Part shown: piece after piece, positions 17,648 to 28,832 of the stretch | Position numbering within the stretch: position 1 is the stretch's first letter | Layout: every line of letters begins with the position of its first letter | Assembly (NCBI GenBank): GCA_024743315.1 | Contig: JANSWU010000003.1 | Span: 62,001 to 126,000, forward strand | From: Hyphomonadaceae bacterium | Lineage (GTDB): Bacteria; Pseudomonadota; Alphaproteobacteria; Caulobacterales; Hyphomonadaceae | DNA: 64,000 bases | Direction of reading: 5' to 3' | Notes under the pieces: generated by a model | What the model was told of the DNA's origin: nothing | Seen by the model: the letters and a program-made list of their open reading frames with translations, nothing else | Databases searched by the model: none | Position numbers and translations under genes: made by a program

Positions 17648-19074
17648 GAGATCAGACTCGCCGCGGCTGACGCTGCAAGCTCGCTCAGCGGATTGATGAA
17701 GATAAGCAGCGCGACGCTGACCAGAGCTGTGACATAGACGGTCAGGGTCACCCAAGCATCAACAGACTCGAAATCTTCGGCCTGCTCATCGAACCACATG
17801 ATTTTGACGATGCGCAGATAATAATACATCGCGATCACCGAACTGAGCACCAGGATTATAATCAGTGGCATCAAGCCCGCATTCCAGCCGGCTTCAAGAA
17901 CAGCCAGCTTACCGAGGAAGCCAAATGCGAGCGGGAAACCAGAGACCGATACCAACAGAATTGTCAGCGCAGTGGCCAGACCGGGCTGACGCCGGATCAA
18001 TCCGGATAGCTCATCAATGTTTTCGACCATGCCGCCTTCGCGGCGCATCGAAAGCACGCCGCCAAACAGGCCGAGCGAAGCGATCACATAGGCGGTCATA
18101 AAGATCAGCAAGGAGCCAGCCCCGAACTGCACGCCGGCAGCCACAGCCACCAAAGCGTAACCCATATTCGCAATGGATGAGTATCCAAGCAGGCGTTTCA
18201 GATTGGTCTGCGGCAACGCCCCAATCGCCCCAATCAGCATCGACGCCGCGGCAATGATGCCGATGATCATCTGCCAATTGTCGAACGCCATGGCCTGCGG
18301 GAAGGCGGTGTACATGACGATGGCAAACACCACCATGCTCGCCATTTTCGGCGCTGTCGCAAAGAACGCGACGACCGGGCTTGGAGAGCCCTCATAAACA
18401 TCCGGAGTCCAAACGTGCATCGGCGCCGCGGACACTTTGAACGCAAGCCCCGTAATCATCAGCACCATGCCGAACATCAGGCCCATTGAAGCGTCTGAAC
18501 TGGCGATGACTTCATAGCTGGTGCTGCCGGTAAAGCCGTAAACCAGTGACATTCCGTAAAGCAGCAAGCCCGAGGCCAGCGCCCCCAGCACGAAATATTT
18601 CAGGCCGGCTTCGGCTGAACGCGGGCTGTCACGATGGAAGGATGCGAGCACGTAAGATGACAAGCTCAGCGTTTCGACTCCGAGATAGAGCGTCATGAAG
18701 TTCGTCGCCGACAGGATGATGCCCATGCCGAGCGCCGCGAAAATTACCAGCAATGAGTATTCATAACGCATGGTCCGATGGCGACGCAGGAAGCCTTCCG
18801 CCATCAGCAAAGCCACACCGCCCGCGACAAAGCTCACGATCTTGGCAAAATTGGCAAAGCTGGTGGTTTCGACCAGGCCATCAAACGCCCGGCCACCTTC
18901 CCAATAGTACCCTGCTAGAACGGCTGCCGCAAAAAGAACCAATGCGCCGAGCTTAAACGAAATCCCGTTAAACCGGTCGCCGAAGATGGCCCCGATGGTC
19001 ACACCGAGCAGGCCCGCAGCCGCGAGCAGCATTTCTGGCGCGATTGTGGTCAGAATAGCTTCAAGATCAAACAT
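17644..19074 (-). CDS. nuoN: NADH-quinone oxidoreductase subunit N
   Basis: A 476-residue antiporter-like proton-pumping subunit of the complex I membrane arm, with about 14 transmembrane segments. The conserved Lys-bearing helices are visible ([55 protein letters not shown]). It is the last nuo gene, 5 bp after nuoM, and its stop overlaps the birA start. Confidence 0.96.
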   Translation of the reverse strand: MFDLEAILTTIAPEMLLAAAGLLGVTIGAIFGDRFNGISFKLGALVLFAAAVLAGYYWEGGRAFDGLVETTSFANFAKIVSFVAGGVALLMAEGFLRRHRTMRYEYSLLVIFAALGMGIILSATNFMTLYLGVETLSLSSYVLASFHRDSPRSAEAGLKYFVLGALASGLLLYGMSLVYGFTGSTSYEVIASSDASMGLMFGMVLMITGLAFKVSAAPMHVWTPDVYEGSPSPVVAFFATAPKMASMVVFAIVMYTAFPQAMAFDNWQMIIGIIAAASMLIGAIGALPQTNLKRLLGYSSIANMGYALVAVAAGVQFGAGSLLIFMTAYVIASLGLFGGVLSMRREGGMVENIDELSGLIRRQPGLATALTILLVSVSGFPLAFGFLGKLAVLEAGWNAGLMPLIIILVLSSVIAMYYYLRIVKIMWFDEQAEDFESVDAWVTLTVYVTALVSVALLIFINPLSELAASAAASLIS

Positions 19075-19079
19075 GAGCC

Positions 19080-20570
19080 TTACCCTCCCGCCATCTGAGC
19101 GAGGGCGTGAAGTGAGGATTCACGCGTAATATCGAAAATGAGATTAGGCAGAATGCCTAGCAGGATCGTCCCAAACGCCAATGGCACGAGGCAAATCAGC
19201 TCTTTTGTGTTGACGTCCTGGATGGTGTCCAATTCGGGATTGGTAATCTCGCCAAACACCGTGCGCCGGTACAGGGTGAGCATGTAAACGGCAGAGAAGA
19301 TCACGCCGAGCGCGGCCCCCGCAGCAGCCCAGGTATTGGCTTGGAAGGCGCCAACCATGGTCAGGATCTCGCCGACAAAACCGCTGGTTCCGGGCAATCC
19401 GACATTGGCCATGGTGAACAACATGAAGAAACTCGCATAGACCGGCATGCGATGCACCAGACCGCCATAGGCGGAGATATCCCGTGTATGCATCCGGTCA
19501 TAGACTACGCCAACAATCAGGAAGAGCGCGCCGGAAATCAGACCATGGCTGAGCATCTGGAAAATCGCACCTTGCACACCAATCTCGGTGAAGGAGAAAA
19601 TGCCGAGCGTGACAAACCCCATATGCGCCACGGATGAATAAGCAATCAGCTTTTTCATATCCGTCTGACGCCAGGCCACCAGCGACGCGTAGACGATCGC
19701 CACAACCGACACCACAAAGACAAAGGGCTGGAAGAACAGGCTGGCATCCGGGAACATAGGCAGGTTGAACCGCAGGAAGCCGTAACCGCCCATTTTCAAA
19801 AGCACGGCCGCCAGGATGACCGAGCCCGCTGTCGGCGCCTGAACGTGCGCGTCGGGCAGCCAGGTATGGACCGGCCACATTGGCAGCTTCACAGCAAAGG
19901 ACGAGAAGAAAGCCAGCCAGAGCCAGATCTGGGCGCTCTTGGAGAATTCAAACTGTTCCAGCACCACCACGTCTGACGTGCCCGCAGTGAGGTACATGTA
20001 AACCACCGCCGCCAGCATGAAGAGCGAGCCGAGCAGTGTGTAGAGGAAGAATTTGAAACTCGCATAAATCCGATCGACCCCGCCCCAGACGCCGATGACG
20101 ATAAACATCGGGATCAATCCAGCCTCGAAGAAGACATAGAACACGACAAGATCGAGTGCGCAGAACACACCGATCATGAAGGTTTCAAGGATCAGGAAGG
20201 AGACCACGTATTCGGTCAGGCGGTGTTTGATCGAGCCAATGCTGGCAATCAGTGCGATCGGGGTCAGCAATGTCGTCAGCAAGATCAGCAAAACGGACAT
20301 GCCGTCGACGCCCATCTTGTATTTAACGCCCGCAAACCAGTCGACTTCCTCAACCAGTTGATAGCCGGTCCCGGACGTATCAAAGCTCAGGAACATCACC
20401 ACCGAGACGACAAAAGTCGCTATACTGAACAACAGGCCGGCATAGAGAACGCGATCATCTTCGCTACCATCAGGACGCATTTGTGCGCCCGTGAGCGCAC
20501 GGATCAAGAGGATCAAAATGGCACCAGCCAGCGGTAAGAACGTGACCGCCGAGAGAATTGGGAAATCCAT
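19080..20570 (-). CDS. nuoM: NADH-quinone oxidoreductase subunit M
   Basis: A 496-residue antiporter-like proton-pumping subunit. [13 protein letters not shown] begins the protein; the ATG at 20570 shares a base with the nuoL stop (TAATG), so the 41-codon upstream extension of the open frame is rejected. Typical family segments include [13 protein letters not shown] with the conserved Glu, [41 protein letters not shown] and [11 protein letters not shown]. Confidence 0.96.
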   Translation of the reverse strand: MDFPILSAVTFLPLAGAILILLIRALTGAQMRPDGSEDDRVLYAGLLFSIATFVVSVVMFLSFDTSGTGYQLVEEVDWFAGVKYKMGVDGMSVLLILLTTLLTPIALIASIGSIKHRLTEYVVSFLILETFMIGVFCALDLVVFYVFFEAGLIPMFIVIGVWGGVDRIYASFKFFLYTLLGSLFMLAAVVYMYLTAGTSDVVVLEQFEFSKSAQIWLWLAFFSSFAVKLPMWPVHTWLPDAHVQAPTAGSVILAAVLLKMGGYGFLRFNLPMFPDASLFFQPFVFVVSVVAIVYASLVAWRQTDMKKLIAYSSVAHMGFVTLGIFSFTEIGVQGAIFQMLSHGLISGALFLIVGVVYDRMHTRDISAYGGLVHRMPVYASFFMLFTMANVGLPGTSGFVGEILTMVGAFQANTWAAAGAALGVIFSAVYMLTLYRRTVFGEITNPELDTIQDVNTKELICLVPLAFGTILLGILPNLIFDITRESSLHALAQMAGG

Positions 20571-22690
20571 TAGCCCGCGCCTCCGCTGCGCCAGAACAGG
20601 ATCGCGCCGAAGACCAGGGCTGCCCCAATGATCACGAACGCATAATGATAGAGATAGCCGGTATGCATGGCTGAGAGGCGCCGTGAGCTCCACCGAACAA
20701 GCGACGCCACACCATCTGGCCCGATGCCATCGACAACTTTCTTGTCGCCGATTTTAAACAGGTCGCCGAGCCAGGCCGAACCGCGCACCAAGGTCGCATT
20801 ATACAGCTCGTCAAAGTACCACTTATTGGCAAACAGGCCGTGCAAGGGGCCGCCACTGTCGGCGATGCGCTGGCCAACACCGCGATTGAACAGGTATGTA
20901 AAAGTCGCGATCACAAAGCCAGTCACGGTAACGATGAGCGGTGCCCAGAACACCCATTCCGGGACATTATACTTGTCTTTCAGAACCGTATTTTCTTTCG
21001 CAGCGTAAATCGCGCCGTCCCAGAATTCTTTATAATCGTGGCCGACAAAAGCATCATAGAAATACCAGCCGCCAAACACGGCCCCGACGCTCAACACGCC
21101 AAGCGGTATCAGCATGACCAGGGGCGACTCATGCGGATCGCCATGATGATGGCCGTGTCCGTGATCATCATGCGCGTGTGCTTCATCATGATGCGGCTCA
21201 GCGCGCGGACCGTGGAACGTCATATAGATCAGGCGCCAGGAATAGAAGCTGGTCAGCAAGGCCGCGACAATCCCGAACCAGAAAGCCAGCTGCGCAAACG
21301 GCACACCATTGGTGCCCGCCGCAAAGGCCGTTTCAATGATCGCATCCTTGGAAAAGAAGCCCGACAGGCCCCATACATGCGGGATACCCAATCCGATAAT
21401 CGCAATCGTCCCGATCATCATGGCGCCATAGGTCAGCGGCATGTAGCGGGCAAAGCCACCCATGTTTCGCATGTCTTGCTCATGATGCGCGCCATGAATG
21501 ACCGAGCCTGCGCCGAGGAAGAGCAAAGCTTTGAAGAAGGCGTGCGTGAACAGGTGGAACATGGCCGCTTCATAGGCGCCAATGCCTGCTGCAAAGAACA
21601 TGTAACCGAGCTGTGAACAGGTGGAATAAGCGATGACCCGTTTGATGTCGTTCTGCGCCATTCCAACGGTTGCAGCATAGAGCGCTGTTACGGCGCCGAT
21701 CAGGGCGATCATAGAGGCTGCGAAAGGTGCGTACTCGTAGATCGGAGAGACCAGGCAGACCAGATAAACGCCCGCGGTCACCATGGTCGCGGCGTGGATC
21801 AATGCCGACACCGGGGTAGGGCCTTCCATCGCATCCGGCAACCAGACATGCAGGAAGAATTGAGCCGATTTGCCCATCGCGCCGATGAACAGGAGGACGC
21901 CGATCAGTTCCAGCGCCGGGATGTCCCAGGCAAGGAATGGCACCACAACCTCGCGAACCGCGCCAGCTTCGGCCAGCGCCAGAGGCACGACTTCAGCATT
22001 CTCTTTGATCGCGGTCAGAACCGGGCCGAATTCGACGGACCCAAAGACCAGGAAAACCGCCATGATGCCAAGTGCGAGACCAAAATCGCCAACCCGGTTG
22101 GTGACAAAGGCTTTAATCGCCGCATCATTTGGCGCGTCCTTGTGATACCAGAAACCGATCAGCAGATAGGAGGCGAGGCCGACGCCTTCCCAGCCAAAGA
22201 AAAGCTGGATGAAATTGTCTGCGGTGACCAGCATCAGCATCGCGAAGGTGAACAGCGACAAGTATGAGAAGAAGCGCGCCTTGTGCGGGTCGTCCGCCAT
22301 ATAGCCCCAGCTATACAAGTGCACGAGGCCGGAAACACCCGTGATCACTGCCATCATCACGATTGACATGGCGTCGACGCGGATCGCCCAATCAGCTTTG
22401 AAACCGCCAACATCCATCCAGGTTATGAGATGGATAATATGCTGGCCGACATAACTTGTGGCAGCGCCTGTATCGGCGGCGAGCGAGGCGTGCTCAACAT
22501 GGCCCGCGCCGCCTGCGCCAGCCGCATATGCGAACAATTGATAGAGCGAGAAGATCCCGGCCAGACCGACCGTCGCCGTGGTCACAACCATGGCTCCGCG
22601 ATCACCGATAAATCTCTGGAACAGCCCGGCAATCAGAGCCGCAAGCCCCGGTCCAAGCACGATAAACTGGATAAACTGATCAGGTAACAT
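20570..22690 (-). CDS. nuoL: NADH-quinone oxidoreductase subunit L
   Basis: A 706-residue terminal proton-pumping subunit with the long lateral helix at the C-terminus. Signature regions are [50 protein letters not shown] and [15 protein letters not shown] histidine/aspartate-rich loop (about residues 488-510, containing [12 protein letters not shown]) interrupts the region before the last helices; such loops are common in alphaproteobacterial NuoL and could weakly bind metal. Confidence 0.96.
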   Translation of the reverse strand: MLPDQFIQFIVLGPGLAALIAGLFQRFIGDRGAMVVTTATVGLAGIFSLYQLFAYAAGAGGAGHVEHASLAADTGAATSYVGQHIIHLITWMDVGGFKADWAIRVDAMSIVMMAVITGVSGLVHLYSWGYMADDPHKARFFSYLSLFTFAMLMLVTADNFIQLFFGWEGVGLASYLLIGFWYHKDAPNDAAIKAFVTNRVGDFGLALGIMAVFLVFGSVEFGPVLTAIKENAEVVPLALAEAGAVREVVVPFLAWDIPALELIGVLLFIGAMGKSAQFFLHVWLPDAMEGPTPVSALIHAATMVTAGVYLVCLVSPIYEYAPFAASMIALIGAVTALYAATVGMAQNDIKRVIAYSTCSQLGYMFFAAGIGAYEAAMFHLFTHAFFKALLFLGAGSVIHGAHHEQDMRNMGGFARYMPLTYGAMMIGTIAIIGLGIPHVWGLSGFFSKDAIIETAFAAGTNGVPFAQLAFWFGIVAALLTSFYSWRLIYMTFHGPRAEPHHDEAHAHDDHGHGHHHGDPHESPLVMLIPLGVLSVGAVFGGWYFYDAFVGHDYKEFWDGAIYAAKENTVLKDKYNVPEWVFWAPLIVTVTGFVIATFTYLFNRGVGQRIADSGGPLHGLFANKWYFDELYNATLVRGSAWLGDLFKIGDKKVVDGIGPDGVASLVRWSSRRLSAMHTGYLYHYAFVIIGAALVFGAILFWRSGGAG

Positions 22691-22696
22691 CGTGCC

Positions 22697-23005
22697 CTAC
22701 CCCTTCATCAGGTCGACGCTCTCGACCGCGATGTCTCCGCGATTGCGGAAGTAAACGACGAGAATGGCGAGCCCGACAGCCGCTTCTGCGGCTGCGACGG
22801 TGAGCACCAGCATTGCGAAGATCTGGCCCTCAATCGTGCCGGAATAGACCGAGAAAGCGACCAGGTTGATATTCACCGAAAGCAAGATCAGCTCGATCGC
22901 CATCAGAATGACAATGATGTTTTTCCGGTTCACAAAAATCCCAACAACCCCGATCGTGAACAGGATCGCAGACACGGTGAGGAAATGGTTGATCGTCAAT
23001 TCCAT
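22697..23005 (-). CDS. nuoK: NADH-quinone oxidoreductase subunit K
   Basis: A 102-residue three-helix subunit of the membrane arm (ND4L homologue). The two conserved glutamates of the proton path lie in [17 protein letters not shown] and [15 protein letters not shown]. It fits between nuoJ (2 bp upstream) and nuoL (6 bp downstream). Confidence 0.96.
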   Translation of the reverse strand: MELTINHFLTVSAILFTIGVVGIFVNRKNIIVILMAIELILLSVNINLVAFSVYSGTIEGQIFAMLVLTVAAAEAAVGLAILVVYFRNRGDIAVESVDLMKG

Positions 23006-23007
23006 GC

Positions 23008-23601
23008 CTAGATCCCCCGCCCTGGTTCAACGGCGACCTTCTCGATTGCGTCTTCACGCCGCCGTGAGGTTTGCTTGGCGATATTCTGGCGCTTGACGCC
23101 TGGGCGCTCGCGCAACGTCAGAACAATCGCCCCGATCATTGCCACCAGCAGGATCAAGCCGGCCAATTGGAAGAGTAGGAAATAATCGGTGTACATGACC
23201 TGACCGATCGCTTCGGTATTGGTGTCTGCGCCCGGCGAGGCATCGAAGCTGGTATTGGTGCTCGCCTGACGGGCGAAGCTGGCCAGCGCGATCTCGGCAA
23301 TGAAGGCCAGGCCGATGAGCCCGGCAAATGGCCAATATCTGAGCGTACCCTGTTTCAGCTCGACAAAATCGACATCGAGCATCATCACGACAAACAGGAA
23401 CAGCACAGCGACCGCCCCGACATAGACGACGACCAGGAGCATCGCCAAAAACTCAGCCCCAATCAGGACGAATAGGCCCGCTGCGGTGAAGAAGGTCAGG
23501 ATCAGCCAGAGCACCGAATGCACCGGGTTCTTGGCCATAATCACAGCCAAGGCCGACACGGTCACAATGGCCGCGAATATATAGAAGGCAATCAGTTCCA
23601 C
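23008..23601 (-). CDS. nuoJ: NADH-quinone oxidoreductase subunit J
   Basis: A 197-residue five-helix membrane subunit (ND6 homologue). The conserved third-helix stretch [26 protein letters not shown] is present. It starts 51 bp after nuoI, the widest gap between two nuo subunit genes in the operon's distal half. The C-terminal tail is hydrophilic and rich in Arg. Confidence 0.95.
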   Translation of the reverse strand: MELIAFYIFAAIVTVSALAVIMAKNPVHSVLWLILTFFTAAGLFVLIGAEFLAMLLVVVYVGAVAVLFLFVVMMLDVDFVELKQGTLRYWPFAGLIGLAFIAEIALASFARQASTNTSFDASPGADTNTEAIGQVMYTDYFLLFQLAGLILLVAMIGAIVLTLRERPGVKRQNIAKQTSRRREDAIEKVAVEPGRGI

Positions 23602-23652
23602 TGTTTTAGCCCCAGTTCCTCCGGCGGTGACCCGCCCCTCATTTTGCGGCCG

Positions 23653-24138
23653 CTACCGGTAAGGCGCGTCCAGTTCCAAATTCTTTGCGATGAGTCGCTC
23701 CCAGCGATCCCCATTCGCCAGCAGTTTCTCTTTGTCATAATAAAGTTCTTCGCGCGTCTCGGTGGCGAACTCGAAATTCGGCCCCTCGACAATCGCATCC
23801 ACCGGACAGGCTTCCTGGCAGAAGCCACAATAGATGCATTTCACCATATCGATGTCATAGCGCGTCGTGCGGCGCGAGCCGTCCTCGCGGGGTTCCGCTT
23901 CGATCGTGATGGCTTGAGCCGGACAGATCGCCTCGCAGAGCTTACAGGCAATGCAGCGCTCTTCGCCATTCGGATAACGGCGCAGTGCATGCTCTCCGCG
24001 AAAGCGCGGGCTGACCGGGTTCTTCTCAAACGGATAATTCACCGTCGCCTTGCGGCGGAACATTTCGCGCAGGCCAAGGCCGAAGGCGGAGAGAAAATCC
24101 GTCAAAAGCGCGCCGCGAATGGTTTGGACGAAACTCAT
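23653..24138 (-). CDS. nuoI: NADH-quinone oxidoreductase subunit I
   Basis: A 161-residue TYKY-type ferredoxin subunit carrying clusters N6a and N6b. Two complete 4Fe-4S motifs are visible, [12 protein letters not shown] and [12 protein letters not shown]. The ATG at 24138 overlaps the nuoH stop as ATGA. Confidence 0.97.
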   Translation of the reverse strand: MSFVQTIRGALLTDFLSAFGLGLREMFRRKATVNYPFEKNPVSPRFRGEHALRRYPNGEERCIACKLCEAICPAQAITIEAEPREDGSRRTTRYDIDMVKCIYCGFCQEACPVDAIVEGPNFEFATETREELYYDKEKLLANGDRWERLIAKNLELDAPYR

Positions 24139-25211
24139 GCCTGAACTCCCGCATAAACAACATAACCACCAACAATTACGACGGCCGCGAGCGCTGTTGG
24201 CAGGAAGATCTTCCAGCCAAGCCGCATCAGCTGGTCATAGCGATAGCGCGGCACCACCGCTTTCACGAGCGCGAACAGGAAGAAGAAGAAAACCAGTTTG
24301 GCCATGAACCAGGCCAGGTGCCCGAGATTCACGATCCAGGCTGGGAACATGTTCACAAAGTCGGCCCCAAGCGGCACCGGACCATGCCAACCGCCCAGGA
24401 AGAGCAAAGTCATCATCGCGCACATCAGGACGATGTTGAGATATTCGCCGAACATGAAGAGCAGGTACGGGGTAGAGGAGTATTCAACCTGATAGCCCGC
24501 GACAAGCTCGGATTCGGCTTCCGGCAAATCGAAGGGCGGGCGATTGGTTTCCGCCAGCGCTGAGACAAAGAACATCACGAAGGCGACGACCATGACTGGC
24601 AACATCAGAATGTGCTCAAGGGTCAACAAGTGCCAGGTGAATAGGCCGCCATCTTGGGCATTGACGATCTCGGTCAGATTCATTGAACCCGCCAGCAGGA
24701 TAACAGTAATGATGATCAGGCCGATCGAAACTTCGTAAGAGACCATTTGTGCGGCGCTGCGCAGCGAGCCGAGGAAGGGGTATTTCGAGTTCGAGGCCCA
24801 GCCGCCCATGATTATGCCATAGACGCCGAGCGAGGAAATCGCGAACAGGTACAGGATACCGACATTGATATCCGAGATCACCCAACCTGGCGCCACCGGG
24901 ATCGCCGCCCAAGCAGCGAAGGCGAGTGTTAGCGTCAGGATCGGTGCCAGCAAGAAAACGGTTTTATTCGCCCCAGCCGGAATGATAATCTCTTTGAGAA
25001 GGAACTTACCGAAATCGGCAAAGCTCTGCATCAAGCCGAAGGGGCCGACCACATTCGGCCCTTTGCGCATCATCACAGCCGCCCAAACCTTGCGATCCAG
25101 CAGCAACAAAAAGGCAATCGACAAGGACAGGATCAGCGTGAAAAGGCCAATTTGGCCGAGCACAAGTAGCCAGCCCGTCAGAACGCCATGTTGTTCGATC
25201 AATCCGCTCAT
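24135..25211 (-). CDS. nuoH: NADH-quinone oxidoreductase subunit H
   Basis: A 358-residue ND1-type membrane subunit at the quinone-binding junction. Conserved loops are seen: [49 protein letters not shown], and the acidic [26 protein letters not shown]. It lies 9 bp after nuoG and overlaps nuoI. Confidence 0.97.
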   Translation of the reverse strand: MSGLIEQHGVLTGWLLVLGQIGLFTLILSLSIAFLLLLDRKVWAAVMMRKGPNVVGPFGLMQSFADFGKFLLKEIIIPAGANKTVFLLAPILTLTLAFAAWAAIPVAPGWVISDINVGILYLFAISSLGVYGIIMGGWASNSKYPFLGSLRSAAQMVSYEVSIGLIIITVILLAGSMNLTEIVNAQDGGLFTWHLLTLEHILMLPVMVVAFVMFFVSALAETNRPPFDLPEAESELVAGYQVEYSSTPYLLFMFGEYLNIVLMCAMMTLLFLGGWHGPVPLGADFVNMFPAWIVNLGHLAWFMAKLVFFFFLFALVKAVVPRYRYDQLMRLGWKIFLPTALAAVVIVGGYVVYAGVQA

Positions 25212-25220
25212 CGCGCCGCC

Positions 25221-27320
25221 CTACTCCGCTGCTACCGCAGTTTCAAGACCCTGTTTCTGTAGAGAACACTCGGCCATGGTTTTTGATGCGCGCGCGATTG
25301 GATTGGTCATATAGAAATCCCCAATTGCGGCAGTGAATGGCGCCTTGCTGACTCCGTCAGAGGAGACGCTTATTTTAGCTTTCAGCGCATCAGCGCCTTC
25401 GTGTCCCGGCGCGTAACCGAGCCCGGCAAAGATCGGATTGGCCTCCCGCAAAACCTCGCGCAATGCGTCGGCCGAATCATAGGGCAGCGTCTTGCCGACC
25501 ACATCTGACAGCGCCCGGAAAATTGCCCAGCCTTCGCGCGCTTCCCCTTTCGGCTGCACGGCCCGCCGGGTCATCTGTACCCGCCCTTCCGTGTTGACAT
25601 AAGTCGCCACCATTTCAGTGTAGGCCGCAGACGGCAGGATGATATCAGCTTTACTGGCCCCGGCATCGCCATGGCTACCAACATAGATCATGGTCGCACT
25701 GCTGGTCTTGGACAGGTCGGCCTCATCAACGCCGAGCAAGACAAGGGTTTCCATATCCCCACTCAGCATCGCCGCCGTATCGGCGCCGCCCTCTCCCGGC
25801 ACAAAGCCGGTGTCGAGCGCACCAACGCGGCCTGCGGCGGTGTGCAGAACTCCGAAGCCGGCCCAGTCGTCTTTGATCGCCTGGATTTCCAGCGCATAAT
25901 CATGCGCCGCCGCCAGGATCGCGTCGCCATCTTCACGCGCCAAGGCGCTTTCGCCGACAATCACCATGGGCCTTTCAGCATTACGCAAGGCTTCCGCGAT
26001 GGCGCTATCCTTATTGAACAGGCCTTTCAGCGCGTCAGGGCTGTCGCCTAAATGCTCATAATCATAGGTCAGGTCTACGGCCTCACCGATGACACCGACC
26101 TTTAGATCGTTCCACAGCCAGGCTTTTCGGATCCGGGCATTCCAGACCGCGGCTTCGAGGCGCGGATTGGTGCCGATCAAAAGCAACGCGTCGGCTTCTT
26201 CCACGCCGAGGAGCGTTGGATTGAGCAGATAATGCTCCCGCACGCCGCTCTTGCCATAATTTGCGCCCGCGGGGCGGCAATCCGTGTTCTGGACGCCAAG
26301 TGCCCGTGCCAAATCGAGCGCCGCTTTGGCTTGTTCAACCTCGATCAGGTCACCGGCGACAAATCCGATCTTCTCAGGCGCGACTGAGAGCGCCCCCTTG
26401 GCCGCCTCGAAGGCTTCACCCCAATTGACCGGAGTCAGCTTTCCATCTTTTCGAACGTATGGCTTGTCGAGGCGCTGGCGTGCGAGACCGTCCCAAATGA
26501 AGCGCGACTTGTCCGAGAGCCACTCTTCATTCACTTCTTCATTGATCACCGGCATGATGCGCATCACCGCATCGCCTTTGGCGTCGACGCGAATATTCGC
26601 CCCCATTGCGTCCATAATGTCGACGCTTTCGGTTTTCCGCAGCTCCCAGGGCCGCGCATTATAGGCATAAGGCTTCGAAGTCAGCGCGCCGACTGGGCAC
26701 AAGTCAATGACATTGCCGGACAATTCCGAGGTCAGGCTTTCTTCGAGATAGGTCGTGATTTCAGCGCTCTCACCGCGCGAGATCATGCCAAGCTCTTCAA
26801 CCCCTGCCACCTCCGCGGCAAAGCGGACACAGCGCGTGCATTGAATGCAACGGGTCATGATCGTCTTGACCAGCGGGCCCATATTCTTGTCTTCAACGGC
26901 GCGCTTGTTCAGCTCATAACGACTGTCGGCGCGGCCATAGGCGACCGCCTGGTCCTGCAAGTCACACTCGCCGCCCTGGTCGCAAATCGGACAATCGAGC
27001 GGGTGGTTGATGAGCAGGAATTCCATCACGCCGTTACGAGCTTTTTCGACATAGTCGCCCTTGGTCGAAATGTTGGGCGGCGTGCCGTCCGGGTTCATTC
27101 GCATATCACCGACCGTTTGCGCACACGAGGCGATCGGCTTCGGGGCGCCGTGCCACTGGACCAGGCACATGCGGCAATTTCCAGCCACGGACAGGCGCTC
27201 ATGATAACAGAAGCGCGGGATCTCGGCGCCCGCTTCCTCACATGCCTGCATCAGCGTGTAAGAGCGCGGGACTTCGACTTCCTGGCCATCAATATTCAGT
27301 TTGAAAAGATCGTCAGACAT
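25221..27320 (-). CDS. nuoG: NADH-quinone oxidoreductase subunit G
   Basis: A 699-residue 75-kDa-type subunit in the peripheral arm. The N-terminal 2Fe-2S site is CYHERLSVAGNCRMCLV. The His-ligated N5 site is HPLDCPICDQGGECDLQD. The N4 region is CIQCTRCVRF followed by VIDLCPVGAL. The remaining length is the molybdopterin-oxidoreductase-like domain without cofactor. It starts 9 bp before the nuoH coding region and 5 bp after nuoF. Confidence 0.97.
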   Translation of the reverse strand: MSDDLFKLNIDGQEVEVPRSYTLMQACEEAGAEIPRFCYHERLSVAGNCRMCLVQWHGAPKPIASCAQTVGDMRMNPDGTPPNISTKGDYVEKARNGVMEFLLINHPLDCPICDQGGECDLQDQAVAYGRADSRYELNKRAVEDKNMGPLVKTIMTRCIQCTRCVRFAAEVAGVEELGMISRGESAEITTYLEESLTSELSGNVIDLCPVGALTSKPYAYNARPWELRKTESVDIMDAMGANIRVDAKGDAVMRIMPVINEEVNEEWLSDKSRFIWDGLARQRLDKPYVRKDGKLTPVNWGEAFEAAKGALSVAPEKIGFVAGDLIEVEQAKAALDLARALGVQNTDCRPAGANYGKSGVREHYLLNPTLLGVEEADALLLIGTNPRLEAAVWNARIRKAWLWNDLKVGVIGEAVDLTYDYEHLGDSPDALKGLFNKDSAIAEALRNAERPMVIVGESALAREDGDAILAAAHDYALEIQAIKDDWAGFGVLHTAAGRVGALDTGFVPGEGGADTAAMLSGDMETLVLLGVDEADLSKTSSATMIYVGSHGDAGASKADIILPSAAYTEMVATYVNTEGRVQMTRRAVQPKGEAREGWAIFRALSDVVGKTLPYDSADALREVLREANPIFAGLGYAPGHEGADALKAKISVSSDGVSKAPFTAAIGDFYMTNPIARASKTMAECSLQKQGLETAVAAE

Positions 27321-27325
27321 CTCTT

Positions 27326-28630
27326 TTACTCCGCCGCCACTGTGTGGCCTTGCACGAGCGCGCGCGGGGCGCGGTATTGCGTGATCCGGTCTTCGATTTC
27401 GTGGCGGAAATGGCGGATCAGGCCCTGAACCGGCCAGGCCGCCGCATCGCCGAGGGCACAGATCGTGTGACCTTCCACCTGTTTCGAGACATCGAGCAGC
27501 TTATCGATATCGTCATGGTGGGCCTCGCCTTTGACCATTTGTTCCAGCACGCGCCACATCCAGCCAGTGCCTTCCCGGCACGGTGTACACTGGCCACAGC
27601 TTTCATGCTTGTAGAAATAGGCAATCCGTGAAATCGCCTGGATCAGGTCCGTTGACTTGTCCATGACGATAACCGCCGCCGTGCCGAGGCCCGATTGCAA
27701 GTCGCGCAACGTATCGAAATCCATATGCGCGTCCATGATCTGATCCGCTGGCACCATGGGCACAGACGACCCACCTGGGATAACCGCTTTGAGATTATCC
27801 CAGCCGCCGCGAATGCCGCCGCAATGGGTCTCGATCAGGTCGCGGAAGGTGATCGACATCTCTTCCTCGACATTGCACGGCTTGTTCACATGGCCGGAAA
27901 TGCAGAACAGCTTGGTGCCGGTATTGTTCGGGCGGCCGAAACCGGCAAACCAGCTCGCACCCCGGCGCAGAATGGTCGGCACGACGGCAATCGACTCGAC
28001 ATTATTGACCGTGGTTGGGCAACCATAAAGCCCGGCATTGGCGGGGAATGGCGGCTTCAGGCGTGGCTGGCCTTTCTTGCCTTCAAGGCTCTCGAGCAGC
28101 GCTGTTTCCTCGCCGCAAATGTACGCCCCAGCGCCATGATGCACATAGAGGTCAAAGTCCCAGCCGTTCACATTGTCCTTGCCGATCAATTTGGCCTCAT
28201 AGGCTTCCTTGACGGCTTTCTCGAGCGCCTCACGTTCGGCGATATATTCTCCGCGCAGATAGACGTAACAGGCATGCGCGCGCATGGCCCGGCTCGCAAC
28301 CATGCAGCCTTCGATCAAAAGATGCGGATCGTGGCGCATAATCTCCCGGTCTTTGCACGTTCCGGGTTCAGATTCGTCAGCATTTACAACGAGATAATGC
28401 GGGCGGTCGCCAACGGATTTCGGCATGAAGGTCCATTTCAGCCCCGTCGGGAAGCCCGCGCCGCCGCGACCGCGCAGACCGCTTTCCTTGACCTGATTAC
28501 AAAGCCATTCCGGCTCTTGGGCGAGCATTTCACGCGTCAGGTGCCAGGCCCCACGCTTCTTGGCCTCTTCCAGGCCAGGATCATGCGCTCCGTATAGATT
28601 GGTGAAGATACGATCTTTATCCTGAAGCAT
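27326..28630 (-). CDS. nuoF: NADH-quinone oxidoreductase subunit F
   Basis: A 434-residue NADH- and FMN-binding subunit. NADH/FMN motifs [16 protein letters not shown] and [16 protein letters not shown] are clear, and the N3 cluster is [10 protein letters not shown] with the later Cys in [13 protein letters not shown]. The ATG at 28630 has AGGAG 7 nt upstream; a 7-codon extension of the frame is rejected. Its 5' end overlaps the preceding small membrane gene by 14 bp. Confidence 0.97.
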   Translation of the reverse strand: MLQDKDRIFTNLYGAHDPGLEEAKKRGAWHLTREMLAQEPEWLCNQVKESGLRGRGGAGFPTGLKWTFMPKSVGDRPHYLVVNADESEPGTCKDREIMRHDPHLLIEGCMVASRAMRAHACYVYLRGEYIAEREALEKAVKEAYEAKLIGKDNVNGWDFDLYVHHGAGAYICGEETALLESLEGKKGQPRLKPPFPANAGLYGCPTTVNNVESIAVVPTILRRGASWFAGFGRPNNTGTKLFCISGHVNKPCNVEEEMSITFRDLIETHCGGIRGGWDNLKAVIPGGSSVPMVPADQIMDAHMDFDTLRDLQSGLGTAAVIVMDKSTDLIQAISRIAYFYKHESCGQCTPCREGTGWMWRVLEQMVKGEAHHDDIDKLLDVSKQVEGHTICALGDAAAWPVQGLIRHFRHEIEDRITQYRAPRALVQGHTVAAE

Positions 28631-28832
28631 CTTTTTGCTCCTTAATCTCACGCATGGCCGAGAGGATCAGCGGCAAGCTCACAGCCGCCCCGATCGCAAT
28701 CGCGCCAAAAATCCACATCATGCTGCCCGATGTCACGAACAGGGCCACACCCAGCAAAAGGATGATCGAGTCCAAAGCCCCAGCGAGCAGCAGTTTCTTT
28801 CGAGGGTCAGGCTTCTCCACGAGTGCCATCAT
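28617..28832 (-). CDS. Small two-helix membrane protein embedded between nuoE and nuoF
   Basis: A 71-residue protein with a charged N-terminus (VEKPDPRKK), two transmembrane helices (about 14-35 and 39-58) and a charged tail. It is translationally coupled on both sides: its ATG overlaps the nuoE stop (ATGA) and its end overlaps the nuoF start by 14 bp. I do not recognise a family. The tight packing suggests co-expression with complex I, perhaps as an assembly or accessory factor, but nothing in the sequence shows this. Confidence 0.75.
   Translation of the reverse strand: MMALVEKPDPRKKLLLAGALDSIILLLGVALFVTSGSMMWIFGAIAIGAAVSLPLILSAMREIKEQKDASG

Noticed and set aside
21100-21240. His-rich coding stretch in nuoL as a tandem repeat or metal-binding insertion of special interest
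   Set aside because: It is irregular low-complexity sequence and such loops are widespread in alphaproteobacterial NuoL.
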